Source of the DNA: Rhodocyclaceae bacterium
GTDB taxonomy: Bacteria > Pseudomonadota > Gammaproteobacteria > Burkholderiales > Rhodocyclaceae
Length of the DNA stretch: 47,763 nucleotides
Direction: 5' to 3'
Assembly: GCA_026646875.1 (NCBI GenBank)
Contig: JAPKHL010000029.1
Span: 1-47,763 of the forward strand
The notes under the pieces were generated by a model. The model worked only from the letters and a program-made list of their open reading frames with translations. It made no database searches and was not told the origin of the DNA. Positions 31,891 through 43,353 of the stretch are shown here, in pieces. The stretch's first letter is position 1. Every line of letters begins with the position of its first letter. The translations under genes and the position numbers were made by a program.

Positions 31891-33129
31891 TTGACACGCC
31901 GTAGAGTCGTCATCACCGGCCTTGGAATCGTTTCTCCGGTCGGCAACAGCGTCGAGGACGCCTGGCAGAACATTCTCGCCGGACGCTCGGGTATCGACCG
32001 GATTACCCGTTTCGACGTTTCTTCCTTCCCCGTGCAGATTGCCGGCGAGGTGCGCAACTTCGATATCGGACAGTATCTGTCGCCGAAGGAAGCGCGCCGC
32101 ATGGATACCTTCATCCATTACGGCATGGCCGCCGGCATCCAGGCCATCAAGGATGCCGGACTGGAGGCGCATCCGGCCAACGCCGAGCGCATCGGCGTGG
32201 CGATCGGTTCGGGGATCGGCGGCCTGCCGCTGATCGAGAACACCCACGACGAATATCTTGCCGGTGGGGTGCGCAAGATTTCTCCATTCTTCGTTCCCGG
32301 TTCGATCATCAACATGATCTCCGGCAACCTCTCGATCATGTACGGTTACAAGGGGCCGAACATCGCTCTGGTGACTGCCTGCACGACCGGGACCCACAGC
32401 ATCGGCGAGGCTGGCCGCATCATCGAGTATGGTGATGCCGATATCATGATCGCCGGTGGCGCCGAGGCGACGGTTTCACCGCTTGGCCTCGGTGGTTTCT
32501 GCGCGGCGCGTGCGCTTTCCACGCGCAATGATGATCCCCGGACGGCCAGCCGCCCGTGGGACAAGGACCGCGACGGTTTCGTGCTCGGTGAGGGTGCCGG
32601 CGTTCTGGTGCTCGAGGAGTACGAGCATGCCAAGGCGCGCGGTGCGCGGATCTACGCCGAACTCGTGGGCTTCGGCATGAGCGCCGATGCAAACCACATG
32701 ACCGCGCCCTGCGAGGATGGCGACGGTGCGGCGCGTTGCATGACGGCAGCCCTGCGCAATGCGCGCCTGAACCCCCAGGACATCCAGTACGTCAACGCAC
32801 ATGGGACGTCGACGCCGTTGGGCGATGTGGCTGAGACGATCGCCGTGAAGCGGGCGTTCGGCACCCACGCAGGATCGCTGGTCGTCAATTCGACCAAGTC
32901 GATGACCGGGCACCTGCTCGGCGCGGCCGGTGGCATCGAGGCAGTGTTCTCGACGCTGGCCATCTACAACCAAGTCTCGCCGCCAACCATCAACCTGTTC
33001 AACCAGGACGAGCAGTGCGACCTCGATTACTGCGCCAACGAGGCGCGGCAGATGCGGATCGATGCAGCGCTCTCCAATTCCTTCGGTTTCGGCGGAACCA
33101 ACGGTACCGTCGTCTTCAAGCGGGTCTAA
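31891..33129 (+). CDS. fabF: beta-ketoacyl-ACP synthase II
   Basis: A 412-residue elongating enzyme. The start is a TTG with GGAG ahead of it at 31881-31884; the next residues [17 protein letters not shown] match the family's N-terminus, so the TTG is the real start. The catalytic set is C164 (TACTTG), H304 (NAHGTST) and H341 ([10 protein letters not shown]). Together with FabH, FabD, FabG and AcpP it forms the main chain-elongation set; the fabA/fabZ and fabI genes are not in the window. ygfX lies 15 nt after the stop. Confidence 0.97.
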   Translation: MTRRRVVITGLGIVSPVGNSVEDAWQNILAGRSGIDRITRFDVSSFPVQIAGEVRNFDIGQYLSPKEARRMDTFIHYGMAAGIQAIKDAGLEAHPANAERIGVAIGSGIGGLPLIENTHDEYLAGGVRKISPFFVPGSIINMISGNLSIMYGYKGPNIALVTACTTGTHSIGEAGRIIEYGDADIMIAGGAEATVSPLGLGGFCAARALSTRNDDPRTASRPWDKDRDGFVLGEGAGVLVLEEYEHAKARGARIYAELVGFGMSADANHMTAPCEDGDGAARCMTAALRNARLNPQDIQYVNAHGTSTPLGDVAETIAVKRAFGTHAGSLVVNSTKSMTGHLLGAAGGIEAVFSTLAIYNQVSPPTINLFNQDEQCDLDYCANEARQMRIDAALSNSFGFGGTNGTVVFKRV

Positions 33130-33144
33130 CCCGCGGAGCGGGCG

Positions 33145-33606
33145 GTGCGGTTCCCGATCAGGATCGAACTGCATCGCCCGCTTCCTCTCATCCTTCTCCT
33201 CGCACTGGTTCATCTTTTCGCCCTCGCCAGCCTTGCTCTGCTTCCATGGCCGCCGGCGCTCAGGCTTGTGGCTGCGTGCCCGGTCCTCGTCTCGGCATGG
33301 GTGAGACTGCGTCGAAGCAGGGGACACGAATCCGTGACGGGAACGCCGAACGCACTCGAGTTGCTCGCCAATGGAAAAATCCGCTGTTTTTTCGGTGGGG
33401 AGGGGAGGGTGGCGGGAGAAATCGCGGAAATCCGCCCAGATACGGTTGCGCTTGCCGCGCTGATCGTCCTGCGTCTAGAGTTTGCCCCGGACGCTGCCGG
33501 CCGGAGGCGGGTACAGTCACTGGCATTGCTTCCCGGCTGCGCGCCTCGGGAGGATCTCAGGAGACTACGGGTTTTCCTGCGCGCACGCGCGGGGCAGGGC
33601 GCCTGA
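33145..33606 (+). CDS. YgfX/CptA-like membrane protein
   Basis: A 153-residue protein from a GTG at 33145. Two adjacent membrane helices (about 14-33 and 37-53) follow a short basic N-terminus ([12 protein letters not shown]), and the rest is a small cytoplasmic domain ([14 protein letters not shown]). This is the YgfX pattern. In E. coli YgfX is paired with the SdhE flavinylation factor and was linked to inhibition of FtsZ and MreB, but SdhE is not adjacent here. Its 3' end overlaps the end of nadB, on the other strand, by 50 nt. Family assignment is by shape and motif, so moderate. Confidence 0.6.
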   Translation: MRFPIRIELHRPLPLILLLALVHLFALASLALLPWPPALRLVAACPVLVSAWVRLRRSRGHESVTGTPNALELLANGKIRCFFGGEGRVAGEIAEIRPDTVALAALIVLRLEFAPDAAGRRRVQSLALLPGCAPREDLRRLRVFLRARAGQGA

Positions 33607-35161
33607 GCAGGGTGTTTCTCGGGCGGGGCAGGAGATCCGGATAATCGCGGCTGAAATGCAGGCCGCGGCTTTCCCGTCGGCTCAGAGCGCAACGGATGAT
33701 CAGGTCGGCGGTCAGGACGAGGTTGCGCAGTTCGATGAGGTCATGGCTGACCCGGAAATTCGCGTAGAACTCTTCGATCTCCCGCATCAGGAGGCGGATG
33801 CGGTGCTGCGCCCGTTGCAGTCGCTTCGTCGTGCGCACGATCCCCACGTAATCCCACATGAAGCGACGCAGTTCGTCCCAGTTGTGGGAGATGACGATTT
33901 CCTCGTCGGGATCGGTGACCCGGCTGGCATCCCAGGAGGGAAGCCGGGGCATCTCCACCGGCGACTGGGACAGGATGTCGGCCACGGCCGCCTCCGCATA
34001 GACCAGGCATTCGAGCAATGAATTGCTGGCCAGGCGGTTGGCACCGTGCAGCCCAGTGCACGATGCTTCACCGGCCGCATAAAGCCCTTCCAGGTCGGTG
34101 CGGGCGCGCCGGTCGGTAACGATCCCGCCACAGGTGTAGTGCGCGGCGGGAACCACCGGAATCGGTTGGCGCGTGATGTCGATCCCCAGCTCGCGGCAGC
34201 GTGCCAGGATGTTCGGAAAGTGCTCGACGAGGAAATCGGCGGGTTTGTGCGAGATGTCGAGGTATACGCAGTCAAGCCCGCGTTTCTTCATTTCGAAGTC
34301 GATGGCCCGGGCAACCACATCGCGCGGGGCGAGCTCGGCCCGCGGATCGTGTGCCGGCATGAAGCGGGTGCCGTCCGGGAGGCGCAGGATGCCGCCTTCG
34401 CCACGAACCGCTTCGGAAATGAGGAAGGATTTTGCCTGTGGGTGGTACAGGCAGGTCGGATGGAACTGGATGAATTCCATGTTCGCAACGCGACAGCCGG
34501 CCCGCCAGGCCATCGCAATTCCGTCACCGGTCGAGGTGTCCGGATTGGTGGTGTAGAGATAGACCTTGCCGGCGCCGCCCGTGGCGATCAGGGTATGCGG
34601 TGCACCGATCGTCCGGACCTCGCCGCCGACGTTGTCGTAGGCATAAGCGCCGAAGCAGCGTTTGTCGGGTAGCCCGAGCTTGCTCCCGGTGATCAGGTCG
34701 ATGGCGATGTGGTGCTCGAGTACCGTGATGTTCGGGTGTCGGCGGACCTTGCGCGTCAGGGTATCCTGGACAGCCAGGCCGGTTGCGTCGGCAACGTGGA
34801 TCACCCGCCGTGCGCTATGTCCACCCTCGCGGGTCAGGTGATAGCCGTCCCGGTCGCGGGTGAAGGGGACACCCTGATCGATCAGCCAGTCGATGGCTCG
34901 TCGCCCGTTTTCGACCACGAAGCGTGTGGCGCCTGGATCGTTGAGATGGGCTCCCGCGATCAGCGTGTCCCGGATATGTGCCTCGATTGAATCCTGGCTG
35001 TCGAGCACTGCGGCGATGCCCCCTTGGGCCCAACTGGAGGCGCTGTCCTCAAGTGCGCGCTTGCTGATCAGGCCGACCTTGCAGCGATCGGCAAGACGCA
35101 GCGCGGCCGACTGTCCGGCGAGGCCGCTGCCGATAATGAGGACGTCGAAGCGATATGCCAC
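33557..35161 (-). CDS. nadB: L-aspartate oxidase
   Basis: A 534-residue flavoprotein that oxidises L-aspartate to iminoaspartate, the first step of NAD synthesis. The FAD motif is [13 protein letters not shown] near residue 10. The [31 protein letters not shown] and [15 protein letters not shown] blocks are family marks. The start is a GTG at 35161 without a clear ribosome binding site. It is divergent from rpoE. nadA and nadC are not in the window. Confidence 0.97.
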   Translation of the reverse strand: MAYRFDVLIIGSGLAGQSAALRLADRCKVGLISKRALEDSASSWAQGGIAAVLDSQDSIEAHIRDTLIAGAHLNDPGATRFVVENGRRAIDWLIDQGVPFTRDRDGYHLTREGGHSARRVIHVADATGLAVQDTLTRKVRRHPNITVLEHHIAIDLITGSKLGLPDKRCFGAYAYDNVGGEVRTIGAPHTLIATGGAGKVYLYTTNPDTSTGDGIAMAWRAGCRVANMEFIQFHPTCLYHPQAKSFLISEAVRGEGGILRLPDGTRFMPAHDPRAELAPRDVVARAIDFEMKKRGLDCVYLDISHKPADFLVEHFPNILARCRELGIDITRQPIPVVPAAHYTCGGIVTDRRARTDLEGLYAAGEASCTGLHGANRLASNSLLECLVYAEAAVADILSQSPVEMPRLPSWDASRVTDPDEEIVISHNWDELRRFMWDYVGIVRTTKRLQRAQHRIRLLMREIEEFYANFRVSHDLIELRNLVLTADLIIRCALSRRESRGLHFSRDYPDLLPRPRNTLLRRPAPRVRAGKPVVS

Positions 35162-35304
35162 AATGCTTGCCCAGGCTGGAAAACCCGGAACTATATCACG
35201 GCGCCCGGATGCGGCGCCGCGAGGCTCCGGGATGAACTATTCCCGGCGCTCCCGGTCACACCAGTGCCTCATGTCATGTGTCCGCGCCGTACGGACGGTT
35301 GCGC

Positions 35305-35310
35305 TATACT
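35305..35310 (+). promoter_or_regulatory. candidate -10 of rpoE
   Basis: TATACT, 45 nt before the rpoE ATG. No -35 match is seen at 16-18 bp. A second, weak sigma-E-like element (TGAACTA at 35233-35239) lies further upstream, possibly for autoregulation, but its -10 is poor. Confidence 0.25.
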
Positions 35311-35354
35311 CTGGCGCAAACGAAAAAACCGTCCGACAGGAAAAAATACATAGC

Positions 35355-35954
35355 ATGAGCGAACGCGAGATTGACCAACAACTGGTCGAACGCGCACAGG
35401 GCGGTGACAAGCACGCATTCGAAATGCTGGTCGCGAAATACCAGCGCAAGCTCGGGCGATTGCTGTCACGCTTCATCCGCGATCCGGCCGAGGTCGAAGA
35501 CGTCGCGCAGGAGGCCTTCATCAAGGCCTATCGTGCGCTGCCGTCGTTTCGCGGAGAGAGCGCGTTTTACACCTGGCTTTACCGGATTGGCATCAATACG
35601 GCGAAGAACTATCTCGTCGCCCAGGGGCGGCGGGCGCCGACCTCGACGGATTTCGATGCCGACGAAGCGGAAACCTTCGAGGATGCCGACCAGTTGCGCG
35701 ACATCAACACGCCGGAAAGCCTGATGCAGTCGAAGCAGGTCGCCGAGACGGTGAATGCCGCAATGGAGTCCTTGCCCGAGGAGCTCCGCACGGCGATCGT
35801 CCTGCGCGAGATCGAAGGCTTGAGCTATGAGGAAATCGCCGAGGTGATGAGCTGTCCGATTGGTACGGTGCGTTCCCGCATCTTTCGCGCCCGGGAAGCG
35901 GTTGCGGCCCGACTGAGACCCTTGCTCGACACCTCGCCTGATCGCAGGTGGTAG
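35355..35954 (+). CDS. rpoE: ECF sigma factor RpoE (AlgU-like)
   Basis: A 199-residue extracytoplasmic-function sigma factor. Region 2 has YQRKLGRLLSRFIRDPAEVEDVAQEAFIKAYRALPSFRGES and the -10 recognition stretch FYTWLYRIGINTAKNYL; region 4 is SLPEELRTAIVLREIEGLSYEEIAEVMSCPIGTVRSRIFRAR, the -35 binding helix-turn-helix. It directs envelope-stress transcription and is held by RseA, encoded immediately downstream. An AGGA lies 13 nt before the ATG, which is far. The operon continues to the glutaredoxin-like gene. Confidence 0.97.
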   Translation: MSEREIDQQLVERAQGGDKHAFEMLVAKYQRKLGRLLSRFIRDPAEVEDVAQEAFIKAYRALPSFRGESAFYTWLYRIGINTAKNYLVAQGRRAPTSTDFDADEAETFEDADQLRDINTPESLMQSKQVAETVNAAMESLPEELRTAIVLREIEGLSYEEIAEVMSCPIGTVRSRIFRAREAVAARLRPLLDTSPDRRW

Positions 35955-35956
35955 TC

Positions 35957-36481
35957 ATGGACGACCGGGTTTCGGCCCTGATGGACGGCGAACTGGACGA
36001 TGCCGCGGTTCGCGCCTGTCTCGACAGCATGCTGGCAGATTCGCGTTTGCGTGAAGATTGGGCGTTGTTTCATCTGATCGGCGATCATCTGCGCGATGCC
36101 TCGCCGCTGGCTCCCGAAGCGCTCTCCGCGGACAAACCGCCTCGCCGCAATCCGCAGGAGGACACGCCCCTCTGGCCATCGCCATGGCTGCTCCCCGCGC
36201 GTCCCCGTCTCTTGCTGTCCGGTGCCGCCGCGCTGCTGGGGGTCGCCATTGCCGCGCTGGCGGTCCTTCTCCTCCCTCCCGCCGCACCACAACTCATCCT
36301 CCCCCCCGTCGTTGCCTCGGCGCACCGGCTGGCAGGAAACCTTGGAACAGTGGCGGAAACCAACCAGGGGTATCTGCTGGCACATCAGGGTGTTTCCCCA
36401 AGCGCCGTGCTGCATGGTGCCAGTGCATACATGCGCACCGTGGCGGCTGCGGACGGGCGCCACGGAGACGGTCGCAGATGA
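35957..36481 (+). CDS. rseA: anti-sigma-E factor RseA (MucA-like)
   Basis: A 174-residue single-pass inner membrane protein. The N-terminal cytoplasmic domain (DDRVSALMDGELDD at residues 2-15, LREDWALFHLIGDHLRD at 31-47) binds the sigma factor. A membrane helix lies near 85-106 and a short periplasmic domain of about 65 residues follows. It should be cut by DegS and RseP under stress, which frees RpoE. The start is 2 nt after rpoE's stop, with AGGTGG ahead of it, and its stop overlaps the rseB start by ATGA. Confidence 0.93.
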   Translation: MDDRVSALMDGELDDAAVRACLDSMLADSRLREDWALFHLIGDHLRDASPLAPEALSADKPPRRNPQEDTPLWPSPWLLPARPRLLLSGAAALLGVAIAALAVLLLPPAAPQLILPPVVASAHRLAGNLGTVAETNQGYLLAHQGVSPSAVLHGASAYMRTVAAADGRHGDGRR

Positions 36482-37464
36482 ACCGCCATGCGGCCACGCT
36501 GATCCTCTCGGTTGTGCTGGTTTCGTTGCTCTCGCACCCGATCCTTGCCCGGGCCTCGGAAGATCCGTTTGAATGGCTGTCGCGCATGGCCGGTGCAGCG
36601 GGCAGAACCGAGTACAGCGGCACCTTCGTTTTTCAGGGGGGGATGCGCGGGGAAACCTCGCGCATCGTCCATCTGCTTGAGAATGGCCACGAACAGGAGC
36701 GTCTCGAGGTGCTGGATGGCAGCCCCCGCGAAATCATCCGCCGTGACGACGAGATCCGCTGCTACCTTCCCGATCTTCGGCGGATCCTGGTCGACCGGCG
36801 CGCGCCGGGACGCGCTTTCCCGGCCCTGCTCGGGGGCGACGTGCGCGCACTGGCCGCGCATTACGCGATCCGTCTGGCCGGTACCGACCGGATCGCCGGT
36901 CGCGCGGCCCGGCTCGTGCACCTCGATGCACGCGATGCCTGGCGATACAGCCAGCGGCTGTGGGCCGATGTCGAGACCGGCCTGATTCTCAAGGCTCAGA
37001 TGCTCGACGAACGAGCCCGTCCGGTCGAGCAATTCACCTTCACCCAGCTGGTGACGGGCAGTGCCGTGGATCGGAGCGAAGTCCTTCCCCGTCTTGAAGA
37101 AACGGCGGCCGGCTGGCCGGTCGACAATCTCGCGGAGGGCAGTAGCCAGCCGGGCGTTGCACTCTGGGAGGCGCGGCGCGGAATCGTTCCCGGCTTCGAG
37201 AAGACGCACGAAATGAGGCGCCGCCTGCAAGGCCGTGATGATACCGTCGTGCACATGGTCTTCTCGGACGGGCTGGTTGCCATTTCTGCCTTCATCGCGC
37301 CGCTTGGAGCATCACAACCGCCGAAACCCGGCAGTGAGGCACGGGGCGCCATCAACATCCATACCCGCATGCTTTCCGGCCACGTACTGACCGTTCTCGG
37401 CGAAGTGCCGGCGGCCACCGTGCGCAGGATTGCCGAGGGAATCACCGAACGGAGCAGGCCATGA
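36478..37464 (+). CDS. rseB: sigma-E regulatory protein RseB (MucB-like)
   Basis: A 328-residue periplasmic protein with a signal peptide (residues 1 to about 26, ending in LARA). It has a LolA-like N-terminal domain (TEYSGTFVFQGG) and a smaller C-terminal domain that touches RseA. It senses misplaced lipoprotein or lipopolysaccharide and protects RseA from cleavage. Four-base ATGA overlaps on both sides (rseA and rseC) suggest coupled translation. Confidence 0.94.
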   Translation: MNRHAATLILSVVLVSLLSHPILARASEDPFEWLSRMAGAAGRTEYSGTFVFQGGMRGETSRIVHLLENGHEQERLEVLDGSPREIIRRDDEIRCYLPDLRRILVDRRAPGRAFPALLGGDVRALAAHYAIRLAGTDRIAGRAARLVHLDARDAWRYSQRLWADVETGLILKAQMLDERARPVEQFTFTQLVTGSAVDRSEVLPRLEETAAGWPVDNLAEGSSQPGVALWEARRGIVPGFEKTHEMRRRLQGRDDTVVHMVFSDGLVAISAFIAPLGASQPPKPGSEARGAINIHTRMLSGHVLTVLGEVPAATVRRIAEGITERSRP

Positions 37465-37880
37465 CCGATGCCCAGGGAACCGTCATCGCGCTGGAGGGCA
37501 ACGAAGCCGTCGTGCGCATGGATGAGGCCGGATGCGGTCGTTGTCACGAGAAGGGGGGCTGTGGTGGCCAGAACCTGGGCAGGATGTTCTGTGCGACCTC
37601 ACCGACCTACCGCCTGCACAACCCCGGCGGGTTGCGCGTCGGCGACCGCGTCCAGGTCGCGGTCGCCGATGGCGCGGTCGGACGTGCGGCCCTGCTAGCT
37701 TATGCGCTTCCCTTACTCTGTCTTTTCGCCGCTGCCTTCGCGGGACGCGCGCTGGCCGGCGAGGGCGGCGCGATCGGTGGTGCCGGGCTGGGTCTGCTGG
37801 CCGGCTGGTGGCTGTTCCGTCGCCGGCAGGCGGCGTATCCGGCTCGTCACCCACATACGCAGCCCCATATCCGGACTTGA
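37461..37880 (+). CDS. rseC: RseC/MucC family inner membrane protein
   Basis: A 139-residue protein of the SoxR-reducing/RseC family. Four cysteines lie in the cytoplasmic N-terminal part: C25, C28, C34 and C44 (CGRCHEKGGCG to MFC), possibly an Fe-S site. Two membrane helices lie near 74-93 and 100-117, and a short basic, His-rich tail ends the protein. In E. coli RseC adds mildly to sigma-E control and is linked to the Rsx/SoxR-reducing system. Here only the sigma-E operon context is seen. Confidence 0.9.
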   Translation: MTDAQGTVIALEGNEAVVRMDEAGCGRCHEKGGCGGQNLGRMFCATSPTYRLHNPGGLRVGDRVQVAVADGAVGRAALLAYALPLLCLFAAAFAGRALAGEGGAIGGAGLGLLAGWWLFRRRQAAYPARHPHTQPHIRT

Positions 37881-37951
37881 ATGATCGGGGCCCGCCCCGA
37901 TATCGCAAAAATCACGTACCACCTCGTCAAGCCCAGGAGGATTCTCTTGCC

Positions 37952-39385
37952 ATGAAAAAACTTCTTGCCGCTTTTCTGCTCTGTCTGTTGACCGGCCTCG
38001 CGCAGGCTCAGGGCCGCGCCCTGCCGGATTTCACCGAACTCGTCGAACGGCAGGGGCCAGCCGTCGTCAATATCAGCACGACCCAGACCATTCGCGGTGG
38101 GCGCGGCGCACAACCGTTCCCCTTCGACGAGGATGATCCCATGGCGGAACTGTTCCGGCGCTTCGGCCCCCGCCAGTTCGGCGCGCCTGGTGTGCCACGC
38201 GATTTCGAGAACCATTCGCTCGGGTCGGGATTCATCATCGCGCAGGATGGCTACATCCTGACCAATGCCCACGTCGTCGATTCCGCCGACGAGATCCTCG
38301 TCCGCCTGACCGACAAACGGGAATTCCGGGCCCGGGTTGTCGGTGTCGACAAGCGCACCGACGTGGCCCTGATCAAAATCGAGGCCAGCGGACTACCCGT
38401 GGTGCGGATGGGCGATCCAGGCTCCCTCAAGGTTGGCGAATGGGTGCTGGCGATCGGTTCTCCGTTCGGTTTCGACAACAGCGTCACGGCCGGTATCGTC
38501 AGCGCCAAGGGGCGCTCCCTCCCGCAGGAGAATTTCGTTCCCTTCATCCAGACCGACGTGGCAATCAACCCCGGCAACTCGGGTGGTCCGCTATTCAACC
38601 TGAAGGGTGAGGTGGTCGGCATCAATTCGCAGATATACAGCCGTTCCGGAGGCTTCATGGGGATTTCCTTCGCCATTCCGATCGATGTGGCGATGGACGT
38701 TCAGGAACAGCTGAAGGCGACCGGCAAGGTCAGCCGCGGCCGGATTGGCGTGGTCATCCAGGAAGTAACCAAGGAACTGGCCGATGCATTCGGCCTGCCC
38801 AAACCGCAGGGCGCGGTGGTCAGTGCGGTCGAGAAGGGCGGCCCGGCTGAGAAGGCCGGGATCGAGCCTGGCGACGTCATTCTCCGCTTCGACGGCAAGG
38901 CGGTGAACACTTCCGGTGATCTGCCACGTATCGTCGGTGCCGCCCGACCGGGCAGCAGGGTCGGCGTGCAGGTCTGGCGCAAGGGCGCCAGCCGTGATCT
39001 CACCGTGCAGGTTGCGGAAATTCCCGAGGAAAAGGCCGCCCGTCCGCAGGCCCGGCGTGGCAAGCCCGCCGAGCAGGCGGCCAATCGCCTCGGACTCGTT
39101 GTCTCGGAACTGACGCCTGAACAGCGGCGCGAGCTGAATGTGGCCGGTGGCCTGCTCGTGGACGATGTCCGCGGCAATGGCGTGCGCGCGGATCTGCGCC
39201 CGGGCGACATCATCCTGGCGCTCATCGCACGCGGCACCAACACGGACATCCGCAGCGCCGAGCAATTCAATCGCCTGCTCGCCCAGTTCGACAAGAGCGC
39301 GACGATCACCCTGCTGGTGCGGCGCGGCGAAGTGCAGACCTTCGTCACCATTCGTGGCCTGCCGGAACGACGGGGAGGAGAGTAG
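37952..39385 (+). CDS. degP: periplasmic serine protease/chaperone DegP (MucD)
   Basis: A 477-residue HtrA protease. The signal peptide is residues 1-20 (ending AQA). The catalytic triad is H107 (NAHVVD), D137 (TDVAL) and S210 (GNSGG), and two PDZ domains follow (about 265-355 and 375-470). AGGAGG lies upstream of the ATG at 37952. It degrades and refolds damaged envelope proteins. Being the fifth gene of the rpoE operon, it should rise with sigma-E activity. A 71-nt gap separates it from rseC. Confidence 0.97.
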   Translation: MKKLLAAFLLCLLTGLAQAQGRALPDFTELVERQGPAVVNISTTQTIRGGRGAQPFPFDEDDPMAELFRRFGPRQFGAPGVPRDFENHSLGSGFIIAQDGYILTNAHVVDSADEILVRLTDKREFRARVVGVDKRTDVALIKIEASGLPVVRMGDPGSLKVGEWVLAIGSPFGFDNSVTAGIVSAKGRSLPQENFVPFIQTDVAINPGNSGGPLFNLKGEVVGINSQIYSRSGGFMGISFAIPIDVAMDVQEQLKATGKVSRGRIGVVIQEVTKELADAFGLPKPQGAVVSAVEKGGPAEKAGIEPGDVILRFDGKAVNTSGDLPRIVGAARPGSRVGVQVWRKGASRDLTVQVAEIPEEKAARPQARRGKPAEQAANRLGLVVSELTPEQRRELNVAGGLLVDDVRGNGVRADLRPGDIILALIARGTNTDIRSAEQFNRLLAQFDKSATITLLVRRGEVQTFVTIRGLPERRGGE

Positions 39386-39386
39386 G

Positions 39387-39626
39387 GTGCACCTGACCCT
39401 TGTTTCACGCACCTACTGCCACCTCTGCCATGAGATGGAGGCGGCCCTGGCGCCACTCGCGGCGGAGTTTGGCGCCAGCGTCGAGGTCGTCGATGTCGAT
39501 GCAGATCCGGCACTCGAAGCGCTCTACGACGAGCTCGTTCCGGTCCTGCTGCATGACGGAAAGGAGCTCTGTCACTACGTCCTCGATACCGCCAAGGTCC
39601 GTGATTATTTGAGCGAAATCCGCTAG
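39387..39626 (+). CDS. glutaredoxin-like DUF836 thiol protein
   Basis: A 79-residue thioredoxin-fold protein from a GTG at 39387, with a GGAGGAG site ahead. The redox motif is C11-H-L-C14 (YCHLC), and VPVLLHDGKEL carries the cis-proline typical of the fold. There is no signal peptide, so it is cytosolic. It is the last gene of the rpoE operon, 1 nt after degP, and a terminator follows it. Its substrate is unknown. Confidence 0.88.
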   Translation: MHLTLVSRTYCHLCHEMEAALAPLAAEFGASVEVVDVDADPALEALYDELVPVLLHDGKELCHYVLDTAKVRDYLSEIR

Positions 39627-39652
39627 AATCCGCGCCTTCCGGCAGATCGAAC

Positions 39653-39680
39653 AAGGGGTGCCCGTCGGCACCCCTTTTTT
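39653..39680 (+). terminator. terminator of the rpoE operon, next to lepA
   Basis: A 10-bp perfect stem AAGGGGTGCC (39653-39662) with GGCACCCCTT (39667-39676), loop CGTC, and a run of six T at 39675-39680. Only 21 nt separate it from the lepA ATG. A TAGAAT at 39624-39629 lies upstream of the hairpin. Confidence 0.9.
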
Positions 39681-39701
39681 CAGGCGCGGTCGCACCGCGA
39701 C

Positions 39702-41507
<1,806 letters not shown>

Positions 41508-41519
41508 GAAGGAAACCCC

Positions 41520-42308
41520 ATGAATTTCGCACTGATCCTCTTCATCCTGCTGCTCGTCAGCGGCGCCATCTGGGCCGTGGACGTGCTGATCATGCGCAAG
41601 CGCCGCGCGCCGGACAGCAAGGATCCGTGGTGGGTCGAATACGGCGCCAGTTTTTTCCCGGTGATCCTGCTGGTCTTCGTCCTGCGCTCCTTCGTCGTCG
41701 AACCCTTCAAGATTCCCTCCGGGTCGATGATTCCGACCCTGCTGGTCGGTGATTTCATCCTGGTGAACAAATACACCTACGGCATCCGCCTGCCGATCAT
41801 CAACAAGAAGATCGTCGATGTCGGCAGCCCGCAGCGCGGAGACGTGATGGTCTTCCGTTACCCGGAAGATCCCTCGCTCGACTACATCAAGCGCGTGGTC
41901 GGCCTGCCCGGTGACCGCGTCGCCTACCAGAACAAGCAACTGACCATCAACGGCCAGCCCGTCGCCACGACACCCGTCGAGGATTACCTGCACCCCGAGC
42001 GCCTCTACTACTCGAAGCAGTATGTCGCCCGCCTGGGAGAGGTCGAGCACCGGATGCTCAACGACGAGGATGCGCCGGCCTTCATCCCGGATGCCACCCG
42101 GTTCCCCAACCGCGAGAATTGTCTCTACAATAATGCTGGCGTGATCTGCACTGTTCCCGCCGGTCACTACTTCATGATGGGGGACAACCGCGACAACAGC
42201 CGGGACAGCCGGGCCTGGGGCTTCGTTCCCGAGGAAAACATCGTCGGCAAGGCGTTCTTCATCTGGTTCAACTTCAACGATCTGAAACGGATCGGCTCTT
42301 TCCGGTAA
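41520..42308 (+). CDS. lepB: signal peptidase I
   Basis: A 262-residue inner membrane protease. Two N-terminal membrane helices lie near residues 2-25 and 43-60. The catalytic serine is S69 (PSGSMIPTL) and the lysine is K124 ([11 protein letters not shown]); [11 protein letters not shown] is box E. It removes signal peptides from secreted proteins. It is 12 nt after lepA in the usual lepA-lepB pair. Confidence 0.98.
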   Translation: MNFALILFILLLVSGAIWAVDVLIMRKRRAPDSKDPWWVEYGASFFPVILLVFVLRSFVVEPFKIPSGSMIPTLLVGDFILVNKYTYGIRLPIINKKIVDVGSPQRGDVMVFRYPEDPSLDYIKRVVGLPGDRVAYQNKQLTINGQPVATTPVEDYLHPERLYYSKQYVARLGEVEHRMLNDEDAPAFIPDATRFPNRENCLYNNAGVICTVPAGHYFMMGDNRDNSRDSRAWGFVPEENIVGKAFFIWFNFNDLKRIGSFR

Positions 42309-42319
42309 AGGGGGTAGGG

Positions 42320-42682
42320 ATGAATCGTCAGCGCGGAGTGGCACTCTCCGGTCTCATTTTCTGGGGCGTCGTGATCGCCATGCTCAGCATGCTCGGCCTC
42401 AAGGTCGGTCCCGAGGTCGTCGATTACTACAAGATCGTCTCCAGCGTGAAATCGGTTGCCAAGGATGCCGGCGGCAAGACCGTGCCGGAAATCCGCGCCG
42501 CCTACGCCAAGTATGCCGAGGTCAACCACACGAAAACGATTTCACCTTCCGACCTCAGCATCACCAAGGAGGGGGGGCAGGTGGTCATTTCCTTCGCTTA
42601 TGAAAGCCGGATTCCGCTCTTCGCCAATGTCAGCCTGCTGATCGATTTCGAGGGTTCGTCGTCGGGCAGCGGCGGGAGCTGA
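42320..42682 (+). CDS. DUF4845 family membrane protein
   Basis: A 120-residue protein with one N-terminal membrane helix (about residues 7-29, [21 protein letters not shown]), then a small domain ([28 protein letters not shown]). The start of the protein (QRGVALSGL) resembles pilin-like leaders but has no clear cleavage site. DUF4845 genes commonly lie between lepB and rnc in betaproteobacteria. Function is unknown. It overlaps the rnc start by one base (TGATG). Confidence 0.9.
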   Translation: MNRQRGVALSGLIFWGVVIAMLSMLGLKVGPEVVDYYKIVSSVKSVAKDAGGKTVPEIRAAYAKYAEVNHTKTISPSDLSITKEGGQVVISFAYESRIPLFANVSLLIDFEGSSSGSGGS

Positions 42683-43353
42683 TGGCGCCGCATCCCCTCG
42701 AGCTTGGCCTCGGCCACCGTTTTTCCGATCCGGCCCTGCTGCTGACGGCGTTGACCCATCGCAGTCACAGTTCGCCGCACAACGAGCGGCTGGAGTACCT
42801 CGGCGATTCCATCCTCAACTGCGTCATCGCGCGCCAGCTTTTCGACCGCTTCCCCATGCTGCCGGAAGGCGATCTGTCCCGGCTGCGTGCCAACCTGGTC
42901 CGCCAGGACAGTCTGCACCGCCTGGCCGTATCGCTTGCCTTGGGCGATCACCTGCGACTGGGCGAGGGAGAGCTAAAAAGTGGCGGTAGCCAGCGCCCCT
43001 CGATCCTGGCCGATGCGCTCGAGGCGCTGTTCGGCGCACTCTGGCTGGATGCCGGCTTCGATGTGGCCAGTGCGGCGATCGTCCGCCTGTACGACGGCAT
43101 GCTGGCCGCCATCAACCCCGGTCAGCCGATCAAGGATCCCAAGACTCGCCTGCAGGAGTTGTTGCAGGGGCGGCGGCTCGCACTTCCGCGCTATGTTCTT
43201 GCCGGAACCGCGGGGCAGGCTCACGTACAGTGTTTCAACGTCCTCTGCGAGATCGATGCCTTGCGCATCAGAACCGAAGGCAGCGGCGCCAGCCGCCGTG
43301 CCGCAGAACAAATGGCCGCCCAGCGCGCGCTGGAAAGGTTGCAGGAATCATGA
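42682..43353 (+). CDS. rnc: ribonuclease III
   Basis: A 223-residue double-strand-specific endoribonuclease. The signature [12 protein letters not shown] holds E38 and D42, and a second acidic pair lies in [15 protein letters not shown]. The C-terminal double-stranded RNA-binding domain has [21 protein letters not shown]. It processes rRNA precursors and many mRNAs. It is part of the lepB-rnc-era run, and its stop overlaps the era start by ATGA. In E. coli RNase III cuts the leader of its own transcript; no comparable leader is seen here, as rnc is internal to the run. Confidence 0.97.
   Translation: MAPHPLELGLGHRFSDPALLLTALTHRSHSSPHNERLEYLGDSILNCVIARQLFDRFPMLPEGDLSRLRANLVRQDSLHRLAVSLALGDHLRLGEGELKSGGSQRPSILADALEALFGALWLDAGFDVASAAIVRLYDGMLAAINPGQPIKDPKTRLQELLQGRRLALPRYVLAGTAGQAHVQCFNVLCEIDALRIRTEGSGASRRAAEQMAAQRALERLQES

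Noticed and set aside
35233-35262. A sigma-E autoregulatory promoter before rpoE
   Set aside because: TGAACTA is two bases off GGAACTT and the -10 at the right distance (TCACA) is poor; kept only as a note on the rpoE promoter.
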